Positions 16,518 to 25,786 of a stretch of DNA of 64,000 nucleotides are shown here, in pieces; positions within the stretch are counted from its first letter, which is position 1, and each line of letters starts with the position of its first letter. The stretch is from Frigoribacterium sp. Leaf263 (GTDB lineage Bacteria > Actinomycetota > Actinomycetes > Actinomycetales > Microbacteriaceae). Made by a program: the position numbers and the translations under genes. Below the pieces are notes generated by a model. It saw only the letters and a program-made list of their open reading frames with translations. It was not told where the DNA came from and searched no databases. The stretch is from positions 124,631 to 188,630 of the forward strand of contig NZ_LMMO01000004.1 of the NCBI RefSeq assembly GCF_001422285.1, given 5' to 3'.

Positions 16518-18866
16518 ATGAGACTCCTTCCCGCCCTCCTGGCCCTCGTGACGACGCTCGGCGTCGCAGGCGCCGCGCTGCCCGCGGACGCCGCGTCGGC
16601 CGCACCGGCGGGCACCGTGTCGGCGTCGGCGTCCGCCGCGTCGTCGGCCGCCGAGGCCGACGGCGACTCCGTCACGCTCACCGTCTCGCCCGAGGCCGAC
16701 GGAGTGCTGCGCTCGGGCGACGACCTCGATCTGACGCTGACCGTGACGAACGGCACCGAGAGCGACCTCGACGAGGGCAGCGCCCGCATCTACCTCGACC
16801 GCGACTCGTTCGTCGCCCGGTCGAAGCTCGCCGACTGGCTCACCCCCGAGACGACCACGGGCGACGACTACCTCGGCCTCTACATGGCGCGGGTCGACGT
16901 GCCCGCGGTGTCCGCCGGCGAGACCGTGACCGTCGACGACGTCTCGATCCCCGCCGACCGCACGGCCCTCGACGGGTGGACGTGGGGTGCGCGGGCGCTC
17001 GGGGTGCGCCTCCTCGGCCCCGACGGACTGCAGGTCGCGCAGGCCCGCAGCAGCGTCGTCTGGTACCCGAGCGAGAGCTTCCAGCCGACGCGCCTGTCGG
17101 TCGCCGTGCCGATCACCACCCCCGAGACCGAGAACGGCGTGCTCGACGCCGCCGCCCTCGAGGCCTACACCTCACCCGACGGCACCCTCACGCGGCAGCT
17201 GCGCCAGGTGGTCGGCACGTCGGCGACGGTGGCCGTCGACCCGATGATCATCGCGTCGATCCGCCTGCTCGGCAGCGAGGCCCCCGAGTCGGCGGTCGAG
17301 TGGCTCGACGACCTGTCGGCGGCGGGCGTCGAGACGTTCCCCCTCGCCTACGCCGACGCCGACGTCGCCGGGCTGAGCCAGGCGGGCGCCCCCTCGGTGC
17401 CCGGACCGACCTCGTTCGACTCGCTGGTCGACGAGTCGCGGTTCGACACCTCGACCTCGGCCACCGACGCGCCGACCCCGGCGCCGACCGACGAGACGAG
17501 CGACGGGTCGGACTCGAGCACGAGCTCGTCGTCGGGCTCGTCGACCTCGTCGGAGTCGTCGCCCGGCGCGGGTCCGTCCGACTCGCCGGGCGTCGGCACG
17601 GGCGGCGGCTCGGGCTCGACCGCCCCGCCGGCCGACGAGCCCACCCCGACCCCCACCGACGAGCCGACGGCGCCTCCGCTGCCGACCACCGAGTCGCTGC
17701 TGGCGTTCCCCTGGTCGCTGTCGTCGATCGCCTGGCCGGTCGACGACACCGTGGTGGCCTCCGACATCGCCACCATCACCGAGCGCGACTACACCTCGAC
17801 GATCCTCTCGAGCTCGAACGTCGACGTGGCGTCCGAGTCGACCGAGAACGCGCCCGTCGACCTCGGCGGCTCGACCGGTCTCGTCTCGGACGACACGTTG
17901 TCGGGTCTCGTCCGCGAGGCGGCCGCGGCCACCAGCACCGCCTCCTGGAAGTCCGCGATGGCCGAGCTGTCCGCGAGCGTCGCCACCATCGCGAAGGAGC
18001 GCCCCAGCGACGGCCGCACCATGCTCGCCACCCTCGGCCGCTCGTGGTCGACCGACGGCGAGCGGCTGCGTCAGACCCTCGGCGCCCTCGACGACCTGCC
18101 CTGGTCGGCGCCCTCGGCCCTCGGCGACACCCTCGCGGTCGATGCGACCGACGCGACGGTCGTCGACGAACCCGAGTCGGCCGAGCGCCTCCGCGACCTG
18201 CGCTCGCTCGTCCGGTCCGACCGCCAGGTCGCCGACTTCTCGACCGCCCTCGAAGAGCCGCAGACCGTGACCGGTCCGGCCCGCCTCCGCACGCTGGCGC
18301 TGTCGTCGCACGCCTGGCGGGCGAACCCCGGCGGTCTGTCGTCCGAGGTCGCCGACGCGGCCGTGGCGGCCACCGACACGTCGCGACTCGTCTCGATCGT
18401 GCAGGGCAGCGACCAGCTGATCCTCGGCGACCGGTCGTCGCTGCCGCTCTACGTGCAGAACACCTCCGACTCGGCGGCGACGGTGTTCCTCACCCTCGCC
18501 CCCTCCAGCTCGCGCCTCCTCGTCGAGGAGGACCGCATCCCCGTGACCGTGCAGGCGCAGTCGCAGGCGCGCGTGCGGGTGCCCGTGCAGTCCATCGCCA
18601 ACGGAACGGTCGACGTCTCGATGTCCCTCGTCAGCTCCACCGGGGTCACCATCGCCACCCCGGCCGTCGTCTCGATCAACGTGCAGGCCGGGTGGGAGAC
18701 CGCCATCACCTGGGCGTTCGGCATCGGCTTCGCCCTGCTCTTCGGCGGCGGCATCTACCGCACCATCCGCAAGCGCCGTCGCGGCGCCGACGGCGGCGGC
18801 AGCGCCGGGGGAGACCCCGACGGCCCGACCGACGGCCCCGTCGCGTCCCCGGGCGCGGCCGCGTGA
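16518..18866 (+). CDS. DUF6049-family membrane-anchored protein upstream of murJ
   Basis: The 782-residue product has a signal peptide (MRLLPALLALVTTLGVAGAAL), a beta-rich extracytoplasmic region, a low-complexity Ser/Thr/Asp/Pro stretch around residues 300-390 and a C-terminal membrane helix (about 730-750) followed by RTIRKRRRG. This is the DUF6049 layout, a protein whose gene precedes murJ across actinobacteria. Its role is unknown; it may help lipid II flipping or its regulation. It overlaps murJ by four bases (GTGA), implying translational coupling. Confidence 0.88.
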   Translation: MRLLPALLALVTTLGVAGAALPADAASAAPAGTVSASASAASSAAEADGDSVTLTVSPEADGVLRSGDDLDLTLTVTNGTESDLDEGSARIYLDRDSFVARSKLADWLTPETTTGDDYLGLYMARVDVPAVSAGETVTVDDVSIPADRTALDGWTWGARALGVRLLGPDGLQVAQARSSVVWYPSESFQPTRLSVAVPITTPETENGVLDAAALEAYTSPDGTLTRQLRQVVGTSATVAVDPMIIASIRLLGSEAPESAVEWLDDLSAAGVETFPLAYADADVAGLSQAGAPSVPGPTSFDSLVDESRFDTSTSATDAPTPAPTDETSDGSDSSTSSSSGSSTSSESSPGAGPSDSPGVGTGGGSGSTAPPADEPTPTPTDEPTAPPLPTTESLLAFPWSLSSIAWPVDDTVVASDIATITERDYTSTILSSSNVDVASESTENAPVDLGGSTGLVSDDTLSGLVREAAAATSTASWKSAMAELSASVATIAKERPSDGRTMLATLGRSWSTDGERLRQTLGALDDLPWSAPSALGDTLAVDATDATVVDEPESAERLRDLRSLVRSDRQVADFSTALEEPQTVTGPARLRTLALSSHAWRANPGGLSSEVADAAVAATDTSRLVSIVQGSDQLILGDRSSLPLYVQNTSDSAATVFLTLAPSSSRLLVEEDRIPVTVQAQSQARVRVPVQSIANGTVDVSMSLVSSTGVTIATPAVVSINVQAGWETAITWAFGIGFALLFGGGIYRTIRKRRRGADGGGSAGGDPDGPTDGPVASPGAAA

Positions 18867-20614
18867 GCGGCGCGACGGGCACGGGGAGCGCAGGAGGCGC
18901 GGGAGGCGACCAGGGAGGCTCCGGTCCGATCCCTCCCGCCGGCTCCGCGGGCCGCGGCGGTCTCGGCCGCGCGAGCATCCTCCTCGCGTCCGGCACGATG
19001 GTGTCCCGCGTGCTCGGCTTCGTCAAGACGGCCGTCCTCGCCGCGGCGATCGGCCAGTCCGCCAGCCGGGCGGCCGACTCGTTCGCCCTGGCGAACCAGC
19101 TGCCGAACAACATCTACGCGCTCATCGCGGGCGGCCTGCTGAGCGCCGTGCTCGTGCCGCAGATCGTCCGGGCGGCGACGCACGACGACGACGGCGGCCA
19201 GCGCTTCATCAACAAGATCGTCACCCTCGGCACGCTCGTCTTCGCGGTGGTCGGTCTGCTCGGCACCCTGCTGGCGCCGGTGCTCGTCTCGATCTACGCC
19301 CAGCAGGCCGATGCATCCGGTCAAGGGGGTTACACCTCCGAGTCCCTGGCGCTGGCCACGGCGTTCGCGTACTGGTGCCTGCCCCAGATCTTCTTCTACG
19401 CCATGTACTCGCTGCTCAGCGAGGTGCTCAACGCCCGCCAGGTCTTCGGCCCGTTCACCTGGGCCCCGGTGCTCAACAACGTCGTCGCGATCGCCGGTCT
19501 CGTCGCCTTCATGGTGGTCTTCGGGGGAGCCGAGGCGAACTCGACCGTCGACGTCTGGTCGGCCGACCGCATCGCCGTGATCGCCGGCACGGCGTCGCTC
19601 GGCGTGCTGGCCCAGGCGGCGTTCCTGCTGCTCTTCTGGCGTCGCGCTGGGCTCACCTTCCGCCCCGACTTCCGCTGGCGCGGCGTCGGACTCGGTGCGA
19701 CCGGCAAGGCGGCCGGCTGGCTCTTCGGCATGGTGCTCGTGACCCAGGTCGCCGGGCTCGTGCAGAGCCGGGTGGCGTCGCAGGGCAGCGGCGCCGGGGC
19801 CTCGAACGCCGTGCTCGCCAACTCTTGGCTGCTGTTCATGCTGCCGCACGGGATCGTGGCCGTGTCCATCGCGACGGCCTACTTCACCCGCATGAGCGGC
19901 CACGCCTCGCGCGGCGATCTCCGCGCCGTGCGCACCGACCTGTCGCAGTCGCTCCGCACCATCGGCATGTTCATGGTCTTCGCCACCGTGGCCATGTGCG
20001 TCGTCGCGTACCCGTTCGCGAGCTTCTTCGAGCGGACCTTCGAGGGCGCCAGCCAGATGGCGCAGGTCATCCTCGGGTTCATGCCCGGGCTGATCCTCTT
20101 CAGCGTGCTGTTCGTCGTCCAGCGGGTCTTCTACGCGCTGCACGATCAGCGCACGCCGTTCTTCATGCAGGTCGTCCAGTCGAGCATCTTCGTCGTCGGC
20201 ACGCTGATCGCCTCCGTCGTCGTTCCCGACGACCAGGTCGCCGTCGCGATCGCCGTCACGACCTCGATCGCCGGCTCGACGCAGACGGTCGTCGCCCTGG
20301 TGCTCATCAGCCGCCGCCTCGGCGGGATGGACGGCCGCTGGGTGCTGCGCCGCTACGTGCAGTTCCTGTTCTTCTCGCTCGTCGCCGGTGCCGTCGGACT
20401 CGTCGTCGTGACCGTCATGGGTGGTTTCGTTGCTGATGGCTTCGCGCACAGCGGCCGGATCCCCGGGCTGCTGACCGTCATGGTCGCCGCCGCGGTGATG
20501 GCCGTTGTCTACCTCGGTCTGCTCGCCCTGATCCGGCTGCCCGAGCTGCTGGCGCTGACCGGTCCGGTGGTGGCCCGGGCCCGGCCGCTGGTCGCGCGCG
20601 TCCTCAGGCGCTGA
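18863..20614 (+). CDS. murJ: Lipid II flippase MurJ
   Basis: The 583-residue product has a Gly/Ser-rich cytosolic N-terminus followed by about 14 membrane segments of the MOP superfamily. The MurJ start SILLASGTMVSRVLGFVKTAVLAAAIG and motifs NQLPNNIYALIAGGLLSAVLVPQ and FFYALHDQRTPFFMQ fit lipid II transporters. I use the GTG at 18863, which overlaps the DUF6049 stop; the open frame runs far upstream (to 13358) only because the antisense genes leave it open. The mycobacterial C-terminal pseudokinase is missing. Confidence 0.95.
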   Translation: MSGATGTGSAGGAGGDQGGSGPIPPAGSAGRGGLGRASILLASGTMVSRVLGFVKTAVLAAAIGQSASRAADSFALANQLPNNIYALIAGGLLSAVLVPQIVRAATHDDDGGQRFINKIVTLGTLVFAVVGLLGTLLAPVLVSIYAQQADASGQGGYTSESLALATAFAYWCLPQIFFYAMYSLLSEVLNARQVFGPFTWAPVLNNVVAIAGLVAFMVVFGGAEANSTVDVWSADRIAVIAGTASLGVLAQAAFLLLFWRRAGLTFRPDFRWRGVGLGATGKAAGWLFGMVLVTQVAGLVQSRVASQGSGAGASNAVLANSWLLFMLPHGIVAVSIATAYFTRMSGHASRGDLRAVRTDLSQSLRTIGMFMVFATVAMCVVAYPFASFFERTFEGASQMAQVILGFMPGLILFSVLFVVQRVFYALHDQRTPFFMQVVQSSIFVVGTLIASVVVPDDQVAVAIAVTTSIAGSTQTVVALVLISRRLGGMDGRWVLRRYVQFLFFSLVAGAVGLVVVTVMGGFVADGFAHSGRIPGLLTVMVAAAVMAVVYLGLLALIRLPELLALTGPVVARARPLVARVLRR

Positions 20615-20672
20615 CCCGCGCCTCCTCCCCAGGGGCTCCCTGGGCCGCTCCGAGGGGTCGACCCGCGCCTCC
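20614..20672 (-). repeat. Two copies of the dispersed 12-mer GGAGGCGCGGGT
   Basis: Exact copies at 20614-20625 (overlapping the murJ stop codon) and 20661-20672 lie in the same orientation 47 bp apart, in the gap before trxB. Confidence 0.8.
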
Positions 20673-20682
20673 CGGGTCGCTC

Positions 20683-20708
20683 GGAATAGCCCGTCGATAG
20701 GATGTGTT
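20683..20708 (+). promoter_or_regulatory. SigR/SigH-type promoter of trxB
   Basis: GGAAT at 20683-20687 and GTT at 20706-20708 are separated by exactly 18 bases, matching the GGAAT-N18-GTT consensus known for the thiol-stress ECF sigma factors SigR (Streptomyces) and SigH (mycobacteria), whose classical targets are thioredoxin genes. It lies about 90 bp before trxB. Confidence 0.6.
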
Positions 20709-20798
20709 CACTCAGACGGTCGGGCGAGAACGTCGATCGGGCATCACGGCTCGAACGCATCTGGCACGACATCCGCCCCGTTCCTCAGAGAGGTGCTC

Positions 20799-21797
20799 AT
20801 GCGCCAGATCATCATCATCGGCTCCGGTCCCGCCGGCTACACGGCCGGCATCTACGCCGCCCGCGCCGGGCTCGAGCCGCTCATCGTGGCCAGCTCGGTC
20901 GAGGCCGGCGGCGAGCTCATGAAGACCACCGAGGTCGAGAACTTCCCCGGCTTCCCCGACGGCATCATGGGCCCCGACCTCATGTTCAAGCTGCAAGAGC
21001 AGGCAGAGAAGTTCGGCGCCGAGGTCCTCCTCGACGACGTGACCAGCGTCGACCTGACCGGCGACGTCAAGAAGGTCACCCTCGGCAGCGGCACCGTCGA
21101 GGAGGCCGTCACGGTGATCTTCGCCACGGGCAGCGCCTACCGCAAGCTCGGCCTCGCCGACGAGGAGCGCCTCAGCGGCCGCGGCGTCAGCTGGTGCGCG
21201 ACGTGCGACGGCTTCTTCTTCAAGCAGAAGGAGATCGCGGTCGTCGGCGGCGGCGACTCGGCGATGGAGGAGGCGACGTTCCTCACGCGCTTCGCCAGCA
21301 AGGTCTACGTCATCCACCGCGGCGACTCGCTGCGTGCGTCGAAGATCATGCAGGAGCGGGCCTTCGCCAACGACAAGATCGAGTTCCTCTGGAACAAGAC
21401 CGTCACGAAGATCAACGGCGACGAGAAGGCCACGGGCGTGCAGCTGACCGACACGGTCGACGGCAGCACCTCGGACCTCGACCTCGACGGCCTCTTCATC
21501 GCGATCGGCAACGACCCGCGCGTGCACCTCGTCCACAACCAGCTCGACCTCACGGTCGACGGCACGATCGCCGTCGAGGGCCGCAGCTCGAAGACGAACC
21601 TCCGCGGCGTGTTCGCCGCCGGCGACGTCATCGACGCGACGTACCGCCAGGCGGCCACGGCAGCCGGCTCGGGTGTCGTCGCGGCGCTCGACGCCGAGCA
21701 CTTCCTGGCGAGCCTCGACCAGACGTTTCTAGCCGAGAACACCGAGGGCGCGGCCGAGGGCATCGACACGGCCGAGTCCGTCGCCGTGGGCGTCTGA
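20799..21797 (+). CDS. trxB: Thioredoxin-disulfide reductase
   Basis: The 332-residue flavoprotein transfers electrons from NADPH to thioredoxin. Visible are the FAD-binding IIIGSGPAGYTAGIYAARAGLEP (about 4-26), redox motif CATC within SWCATCDGFFFKQ, the NADPH-binding VVGGGDSAMEEATFLTRFASKVYVIHR and the C-terminal GVFAAGDV. I prefer ATG 20799 over GTG 20793 because GAGAGG lies at the correct distance before it. It forms an operon with trxA 68 bp downstream. Confidence 0.96.
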   Translation: MRQIIIIGSGPAGYTAGIYAARAGLEPLIVASSVEAGGELMKTTEVENFPGFPDGIMGPDLMFKLQEQAEKFGAEVLLDDVTSVDLTGDVKKVTLGSGTVEEAVTVIFATGSAYRKLGLADEERLSGRGVSWCATCDGFFFKQKEIAVVGGGDSAMEEATFLTRFASKVYVIHRGDSLRASKIMQERAFANDKIEFLWNKTVTKINGDEKATGVQLTDTVDGSTSDLDLDGLFIAIGNDPRVHLVHNQLDLTVDGTIAVEGRSSKTNLRGVFAAGDVIDATYRQAATAAGSGVVAALDAEHFLASLDQTFLAENTEGAAEGIDTAESVAVGV

Positions 21798-21865
21798 CCG
21801 GCGCCCCCGGTCTCCGCCTCGCGAACCCCACAGCCCTAACAGTCCCCACGACGAAAGGAACCACC

Positions 21866-22192
21866 ATGAGCACCGCCAAGGCAGTCACCGACGCGTCCTT
21901 CGAGAGCGACGTCATCACCTCCGACAAGACGATCCTCGTCGACTTCTGGGCCGAGTGGTGCGGCCCGTGCCGCGCCGTCTCGCCGATCCTCGACCAGATC
22001 GCGGCCGAGCACTCCGACAAGATCGAGATCGTCAAGCTCAACGTCGACGACAACCCGCAGACCGCGGCGAAGTACCAGATCACGTCGATCCCCGCCATGA
22101 AGGTCTACCGCGGTGGCGAGGTCGTCAAGACCGTCATCGGCGCGAAGCCCAAGCAGGCCCTCGAGGCCGACCTGGCGGAGTTCCTCGCGTAG
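21866..22192 (+). CDS. trxA: Thioredoxin
   Basis: The 108-residue product has the thioredoxin fold with the active site FWAEWCGPCRAV and the cis-Pro loop TSIPAMKVYRGG. It reduces cytosolic disulphides using TrxB. A ribosome-binding site AAAGGAA precedes the ATG. A strong hairpin terminator lies 17 bases after the stop. Confidence 0.97.
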   Translation: MSTAKAVTDASFESDVITSDKTILVDFWAEWCGPCRAVSPILDQIAAEHSDKIEIVKLNVDDNPQTAAKYQITSIPAMKVYRGGEVVKTVIGAKPKQALEADLAEFLA

Positions 22193-22209
22193 TCGATCCG
22201 ACCACGTCG

Positions 22210-22242
22210 AAAGCCCGCCCAGCACCCCGCTGGGCGGGCTTT
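22210..22242 (+). terminator. Intrinsic terminator of trxBA
   Basis: GCCCGCCCAGC pairs perfectly with GCTGGGCGGGC across a five-base loop, flanked by AAA and TTT. It may work in both directions. Confidence 0.9.
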
Positions 22243-22307
22243 CGTGGTCTCACCGCCGCACCAGGCATAGTCTTGGACGATTCACCCTCAGACAGACAGG
22301 GAAGCAG

Positions 22308-23615
22308 ATGACCGACAAGGGCACCAACCTCGATCCGTGGTACGACTCGTACGCCGACCGTACGGCCGGACTCAGCGCCTCCGAGGTCCGAGCCCTGTTC
22401 GCCGTCGCCTCGCGTCCCGAGGTCGTCTCCCTGGCCGGGGGCATGCCCTACGTCTCGGCTCTGCCGCGCGAGCTCGTGACGGGGTCGATCGACCGCGTCA
22501 TGTCGAAGGGCGGGGGAGCGATGGCCCTGCAGTACGGCTCGGGTCAGGGCACCCCCGCGATCCGCGAGCACATCATGCAGATCATGGCGATGGAGGGCAT
22601 CCGCGGCAGCGCCGACGACGTGGTGGTCACGACCGGCTCGCAGCAGGCCCTCGATCTCGTCACGCGGCTGTTCATCAACCCCGGTGACGTCGTCCTGGCC
22701 GAGTCGCCGAGCTACGTGGGGGCTCTGGGGGTCTTCAAGGCCTACCAGGCGGACGTCCAGCACGTCGCGATGGACGACGAGGGGCTGGTCCCGGAGGCGC
22801 TGAGAGAGGCGATCACGGCCGTCACCTCCCGGGGCGGCACGATCAAGTTCCTGTACACGATCCCCAACTTCCACAACCCGGCCGGAGTCACGCTGTCGTG
22901 GGCCCGCCGGCTCGAGATCCTCGAGATCTGCCGCAGCGCCGGAATCCTCGTGCTCGAGGACAACCCCTACGGCCTCCTGTCGTTCGACGAGCCGGCTCCG
23001 CAGGCGATGCGCTCGGTCGATGACGAGGGCGTCATCTATCTCGGTTCGTTCTCGAAGACCCTCGCCCCCGGATTCCGCGTCGGCTGGGCCCTGGCCCCGC
23101 ACGCCATCCGCGAGAAGCTGATCCTCGCGAACGAGTCGGCCACCCTGTCGCCCAACTCCTTCGGTCAGTTCGTGATCACCGAGTACCTCGACCAGGCGGA
23201 CTGGCGCGGCCAGATCGACATCTTCCGCGACCTCTACCGCGAACGACGCGATGCGATGCTGTCGGCCCTGGGGGAGTACCTGCCCTCACTGACGTGGACG
23301 CGACCCGAGGGCGGCTTCTTCGTCTGGCTGTCGCTCCCCGACGAGCTCGACTCGAAGGCCATGCTGCCGCGTGCGGTGAAGGAGCTGGTGGCCTACACGC
23401 CCGGAACGGCCTTCTACGCCGACGGAGGGGGGCGGCAGAACATCCGTCTGTCGTTCTGCTACCCCACGTCCGAGATGATCAAGGTCGGCGTGGCGCGCCT
23501 CGCGACGGTGATCAACGGCGAGCTCGACCTGCTGAACACGTTCTCCGGTGCTCGTCTGGGCAAGCCGGCGACGCAGCGCGAAGGCGTCACCATGCCGCCG
23601 CCGAACATGTCCTGA
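22308..23615 (+). CDS. PLP-dependent aminotransferase (class I/II, MocR/LysN-like)
   Basis: The 435-residue product shows VVSLAGGMPYVSALP near the start, YGSGQGTPAIREHI, VVTTGSQQALDLVTRLF, a PNFHNPAGVTLS motif (PLP-ring contact region), LVLEDNPYG and the PLP lysine in GSFSKTLAPGFRVGW. This pattern matches the stand-alone aminotransferases related to 2-aminoadipate transaminase and the C-terminal half of MocR regulators. The amino acid substrate cannot be told. Between trxA and the D-Ala-D-Ala ligase gene it takes the place of cwlM and other genes found here in mycobacteria. Confidence 0.88.
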   Translation: MTDKGTNLDPWYDSYADRTAGLSASEVRALFAVASRPEVVSLAGGMPYVSALPRELVTGSIDRVMSKGGGAMALQYGSGQGTPAIREHIMQIMAMEGIRGSADDVVVTTGSQQALDLVTRLFINPGDVVLAESPSYVGALGVFKAYQADVQHVAMDDEGLVPEALREAITAVTSRGGTIKFLYTIPNFHNPAGVTLSWARRLEILEICRSAGILVLEDNPYGLLSFDEPAPQAMRSVDDEGVIYLGSFSKTLAPGFRVGWALAPHAIREKLILANESATLSPNSFGQFVITEYLDQADWRGQIDIFRDLYRERRDAMLSALGEYLPSLTWTRPEGGFFVWLSLPDELDSKAMLPRAVKELVAYTPGTAFYADGGGRQNIRLSFCYPTSEMIKVGVARLATVINGELDLLNTFSGARLGKPATQREGVTMPPPNMS

Positions 23616-23673
23616 TCAGGGTTTATCGTCTCTCGCGTCCTCTTCTCGCCATCATCTCGAAGGATCATCCGTC

Positions 23674-24633
23674 ATGAACTCGAGCGCCCTGCGCAACGTC
23701 ACCGTCCTCGCCGGCGGCATCTCGCACGAGCGCGACGTGTCGCTCCGGTCGGGTCGACGCGTCGTGGACAGCCTGACGTCGCACGGCATCGCCGTCGAAC
23801 TCCGCGACCCGGATGCGACGCTGCTGGCGCACCTCACCGAGACGCGCCCCGACGTCGTCTGGCCGGTGCTGCACGGCGCCAGCGGTGAGGACGGCGCGCT
23901 GCGAGGCCTGCTCGAGGCACTCGACATCCCGTTCGTGGGCAGCACCTCGGCCGCGGCGCGTCTCGCGTGGGACAAGCCGACGGCGAAGGAGCTCGCCCGT
24001 CGTGCCGGCGTCTCGACGCCCCGGGGCCTGACGCTGTCGCACGATGCGTTCCGCGAGCTCGGAGCAGCCGGCGTCCTCGCCGCCATCGCCGACGAACACC
24101 CGGTGCCCGTCGTGGTGAAACCCGCCCGAGGAGGCTCGGCGCAGGGAGTCACCGTCGTCGAGACCGCAGACGGCCTCCCCCGGGCGATGGTCGACGCGTA
24201 CACGTACTGCGACGATGTCATCGTCGAGCAGAAGATCACCGGCACCGAGATCGCCGTGGGCGTCATCGACACGGGCGACGGGCCCACCGCCCTGCCGGCC
24301 GTCGAGATCGTTCCGCGCAGTGGGATCTACGGATTCGACGCGCGGTATAACGCTGGTGAGACGACGTTCTTCACGCCGGCTCGGTTGTCGGATGAGGCAG
24401 CGGCGTCGGCCGCCCAGGCCGCGGTTGCGGTGCACGAGGCCTTGGGGCTGCGGCACCTGTCACGTGTCGACCTGATCGTCGATGCCACCGGCAAGGCCTG
24501 GTTCCTCGAGGTGAACGTGCTGCCGGGGCTGACGGAGACCTCGCTCGTACCGATGGCCCTCGATGCCGCCGGATACGAACTCGGCTTGGTCTATGCAGCC
24601 CTGGCCGAGAAGGCCGTCCGCGACCACCAGTAG
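23674..24633 (+). CDS. ddl: D-alanine-D-alanine ligase (ATP-grasp)
   Basis: The 319-residue product has the Ddl N-terminal VTVLAGGISHERDVSLRSGRRV, the VWPVLHGASGEDGALRGLLEALDIPFVGS segment and ATP-grasp features: VPVVVKPARGGSAQGVTVVE, VIVEQKITGTEIAVGV and the metal site WFLEVNVLPGLTETSLVP. It makes the D-Ala-D-Ala end of the cell-wall precursor or a related dipeptide. Length is slightly below the usual 340-370. The final stretch lacks the common LI..A. ligase tail, so substrate is not certain. Confidence 0.85.
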   Translation: MNSSALRNVTVLAGGISHERDVSLRSGRRVVDSLTSHGIAVELRDPDATLLAHLTETRPDVVWPVLHGASGEDGALRGLLEALDIPFVGSTSAAARLAWDKPTAKELARRAGVSTPRGLTLSHDAFRELGAAGVLAAIADEHPVPVVVKPARGGSAQGVTVVETADGLPRAMVDAYTYCDDVIVEQKITGTEIAVGVIDTGDGPTALPAVEIVPRSGIYGFDARYNAGETTFFTPARLSDEAAASAAQAAVAVHEALGLRHLSRVDLIVDATGKAWFLEVNVLPGLTETSLVPMALDAAGYELGLVYAALAEKAVRDHQ

Positions 24634-24655
24634 ACTCACCGGCCTCCGGGCCCTC

Positions 24656-24669
24656 GTTTCACGTGAAAC
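24656..24669. promoter_or_regulatory. parS site 1
   Basis: Perfect GTTTCACGTGAAAC palindrome, the ParB-binding centromere sequence shared by most bacteria. It lies 22 bp after ddl. Confidence 0.95.
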
Positions 24670-24967
24670 CTCGCCCGCATGCTGTCGAGGATGCCGTGGT
24701 CGTGACGGACTGAGGCTGCCCCCACACAGTGACCGACGCCGGCCTCATCGAGGCTCGTGCTCGCTCGGTCTCTCCGGCTTAGGCATGCCCTGCAGTCACC
24801 AGTGATGAGACACCGGCTGCGATCGCTCGATTTCGTCGGGAGGTGCTCCTCTCGAAGGGAGTGTCGCCTTCCTGCCTGCTCATGGTGCGTGACCAGAACT
24901 GCCAGTCAAGGGGGACGAAGCCTCGAGAAGTCCAGCTGGGAAGCATCGCGAGTAGCGCCATATCGCT

Positions 24968-25092
24968 GCAGGGCAGGTGGTGTCGTAACTCGGCAGGGCA
25001 GGCGGTGTCGTAACGAGACAGGGCAGGCGGTGTCGTAACTCGGCAGGGCAGGCGGTGTCGTAACTCGGCAGCGCAGGCGATGCCGTATCGCA
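24968..25092 (+). repeat. Five tandem copies of a 25-bp unit
   Basis: Units begin at 24968, 24993, 25018, 25043 and 25068. Core of the unit is GCAGGGCAGGCGGTGTCGTA plus AACTCG-like ends. Units 1 and 4 differ by one base, units 2 and 3 by a few and unit 5 is the most divergent. The array lies between parS sites 1 and 2 and resembles an iteron or minisatellite. Function unknown. Confidence 0.92.
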
Positions 25093-25425
25093 GAGTCGCA
25101 GCGGAAGATCGCGTGAGGTCCGAAAGCGTCGCGGACGACTCGCCGCCAGTACCGGCGCGACATATAGCGCGGTCATGGGCTTCTTCGTCGTCGCTCCGAT
25201 CACGGCGAGCTGTGCGATCGGATTCACGGACTCGTGATCCGCCCCACCCGGCGAGACCCGACCACCCGGAGTCTTCAGCCGATCGAGAAGATCCTCTCGA
25301 CATCGATCACCCGATGACGGCAGGTACAGCGAGGCGCACGGAGTCAGACCCGCCCTCGGAGGACGACAGACCAAATGCAGCACGACGTCGAAGCTCTCGG
25401 GGGCAGGGACAGGCTCTCTCTCTTC

Positions 25426-25439
25426 GTTTCACGTGAAAC
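25426..25439. promoter_or_regulatory. parS site 2
   Basis: Perfect GTTTCACGTGAAAC palindrome in the parS cluster upstream of the parB 3' end. Confidence 0.95.
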
Positions 25440-25483
25440 ACACCCAGCCACGGTCAAATCACACTTACGCGACAGGCGGAAAC

Positions 25484-25497
25484 GTTTCACGTGAAAC
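25484..25497. promoter_or_regulatory. parS site 3
   Basis: Perfect GTTTCACGTGAAAC palindrome, 58 bp from site 2 start to start. Confidence 0.95.
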
Positions 25498-25748
25498 AGC
25501 CGGGGTTGACTCGATGAACGCGCCGCCGTACCTGCGACATGATCCCATAGCCGGAAGTCCTCCTTACGCCACCGTCGAGGCCACGTGGACCGGTGTCGCC
25601 CCGTTTCTTCGCTCCATACCTGTATCCATGGGACGGCAACCAAGAGAAGTCGCAAGCTCGCCAACCCGGAGAACCCTCTCAACCGGGTACAAAGATGTCC
25701 TAGACACCTATCTGACGCAGAACGACGAAACGCCCCGTGAGTGGAAGC

Positions 25749-25762
25749 GTTTCACGTGAAAC
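25749..25762. promoter_or_regulatory. parS site 4
   Basis: Perfect GTTTCACGTGAAAC palindrome, 25 bp beyond the parB stop codon. Confidence 0.95.
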
Positions 25763-25786
25763 AACAGTCGACATGACCGCAGACGA

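Larger units (their letters stand above)
24634..25786. other. 1.15-kb centromere-like intergenic region
   Basis: There is no supported protein gene between ddl and parB. The stretch holds four perfect parS palindromes and a five-copy 25-bp tandem repeat, with locally lower GC content. Minus-strand frames through the repeats give rotating peptides because 25 is not a multiple of three, so they are not coding. Confidence 0.8.

Noticed and set aside
13358-18862. Upstream part of the very long plus-strand open frame that ends in murJ (13358-20614)
   Set aside because: It runs antisense to the SBP and cca genes and alternates frames with the DUF6049 gene; only the MurJ part from GTG 18863 has protein character.
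24779-25383. Minus-strand frames with repeated LPSYDTACP-like peptides
   Set aside because: They translate the 25-bp tandem repeat; the period is not a multiple of three and no start signal exists.
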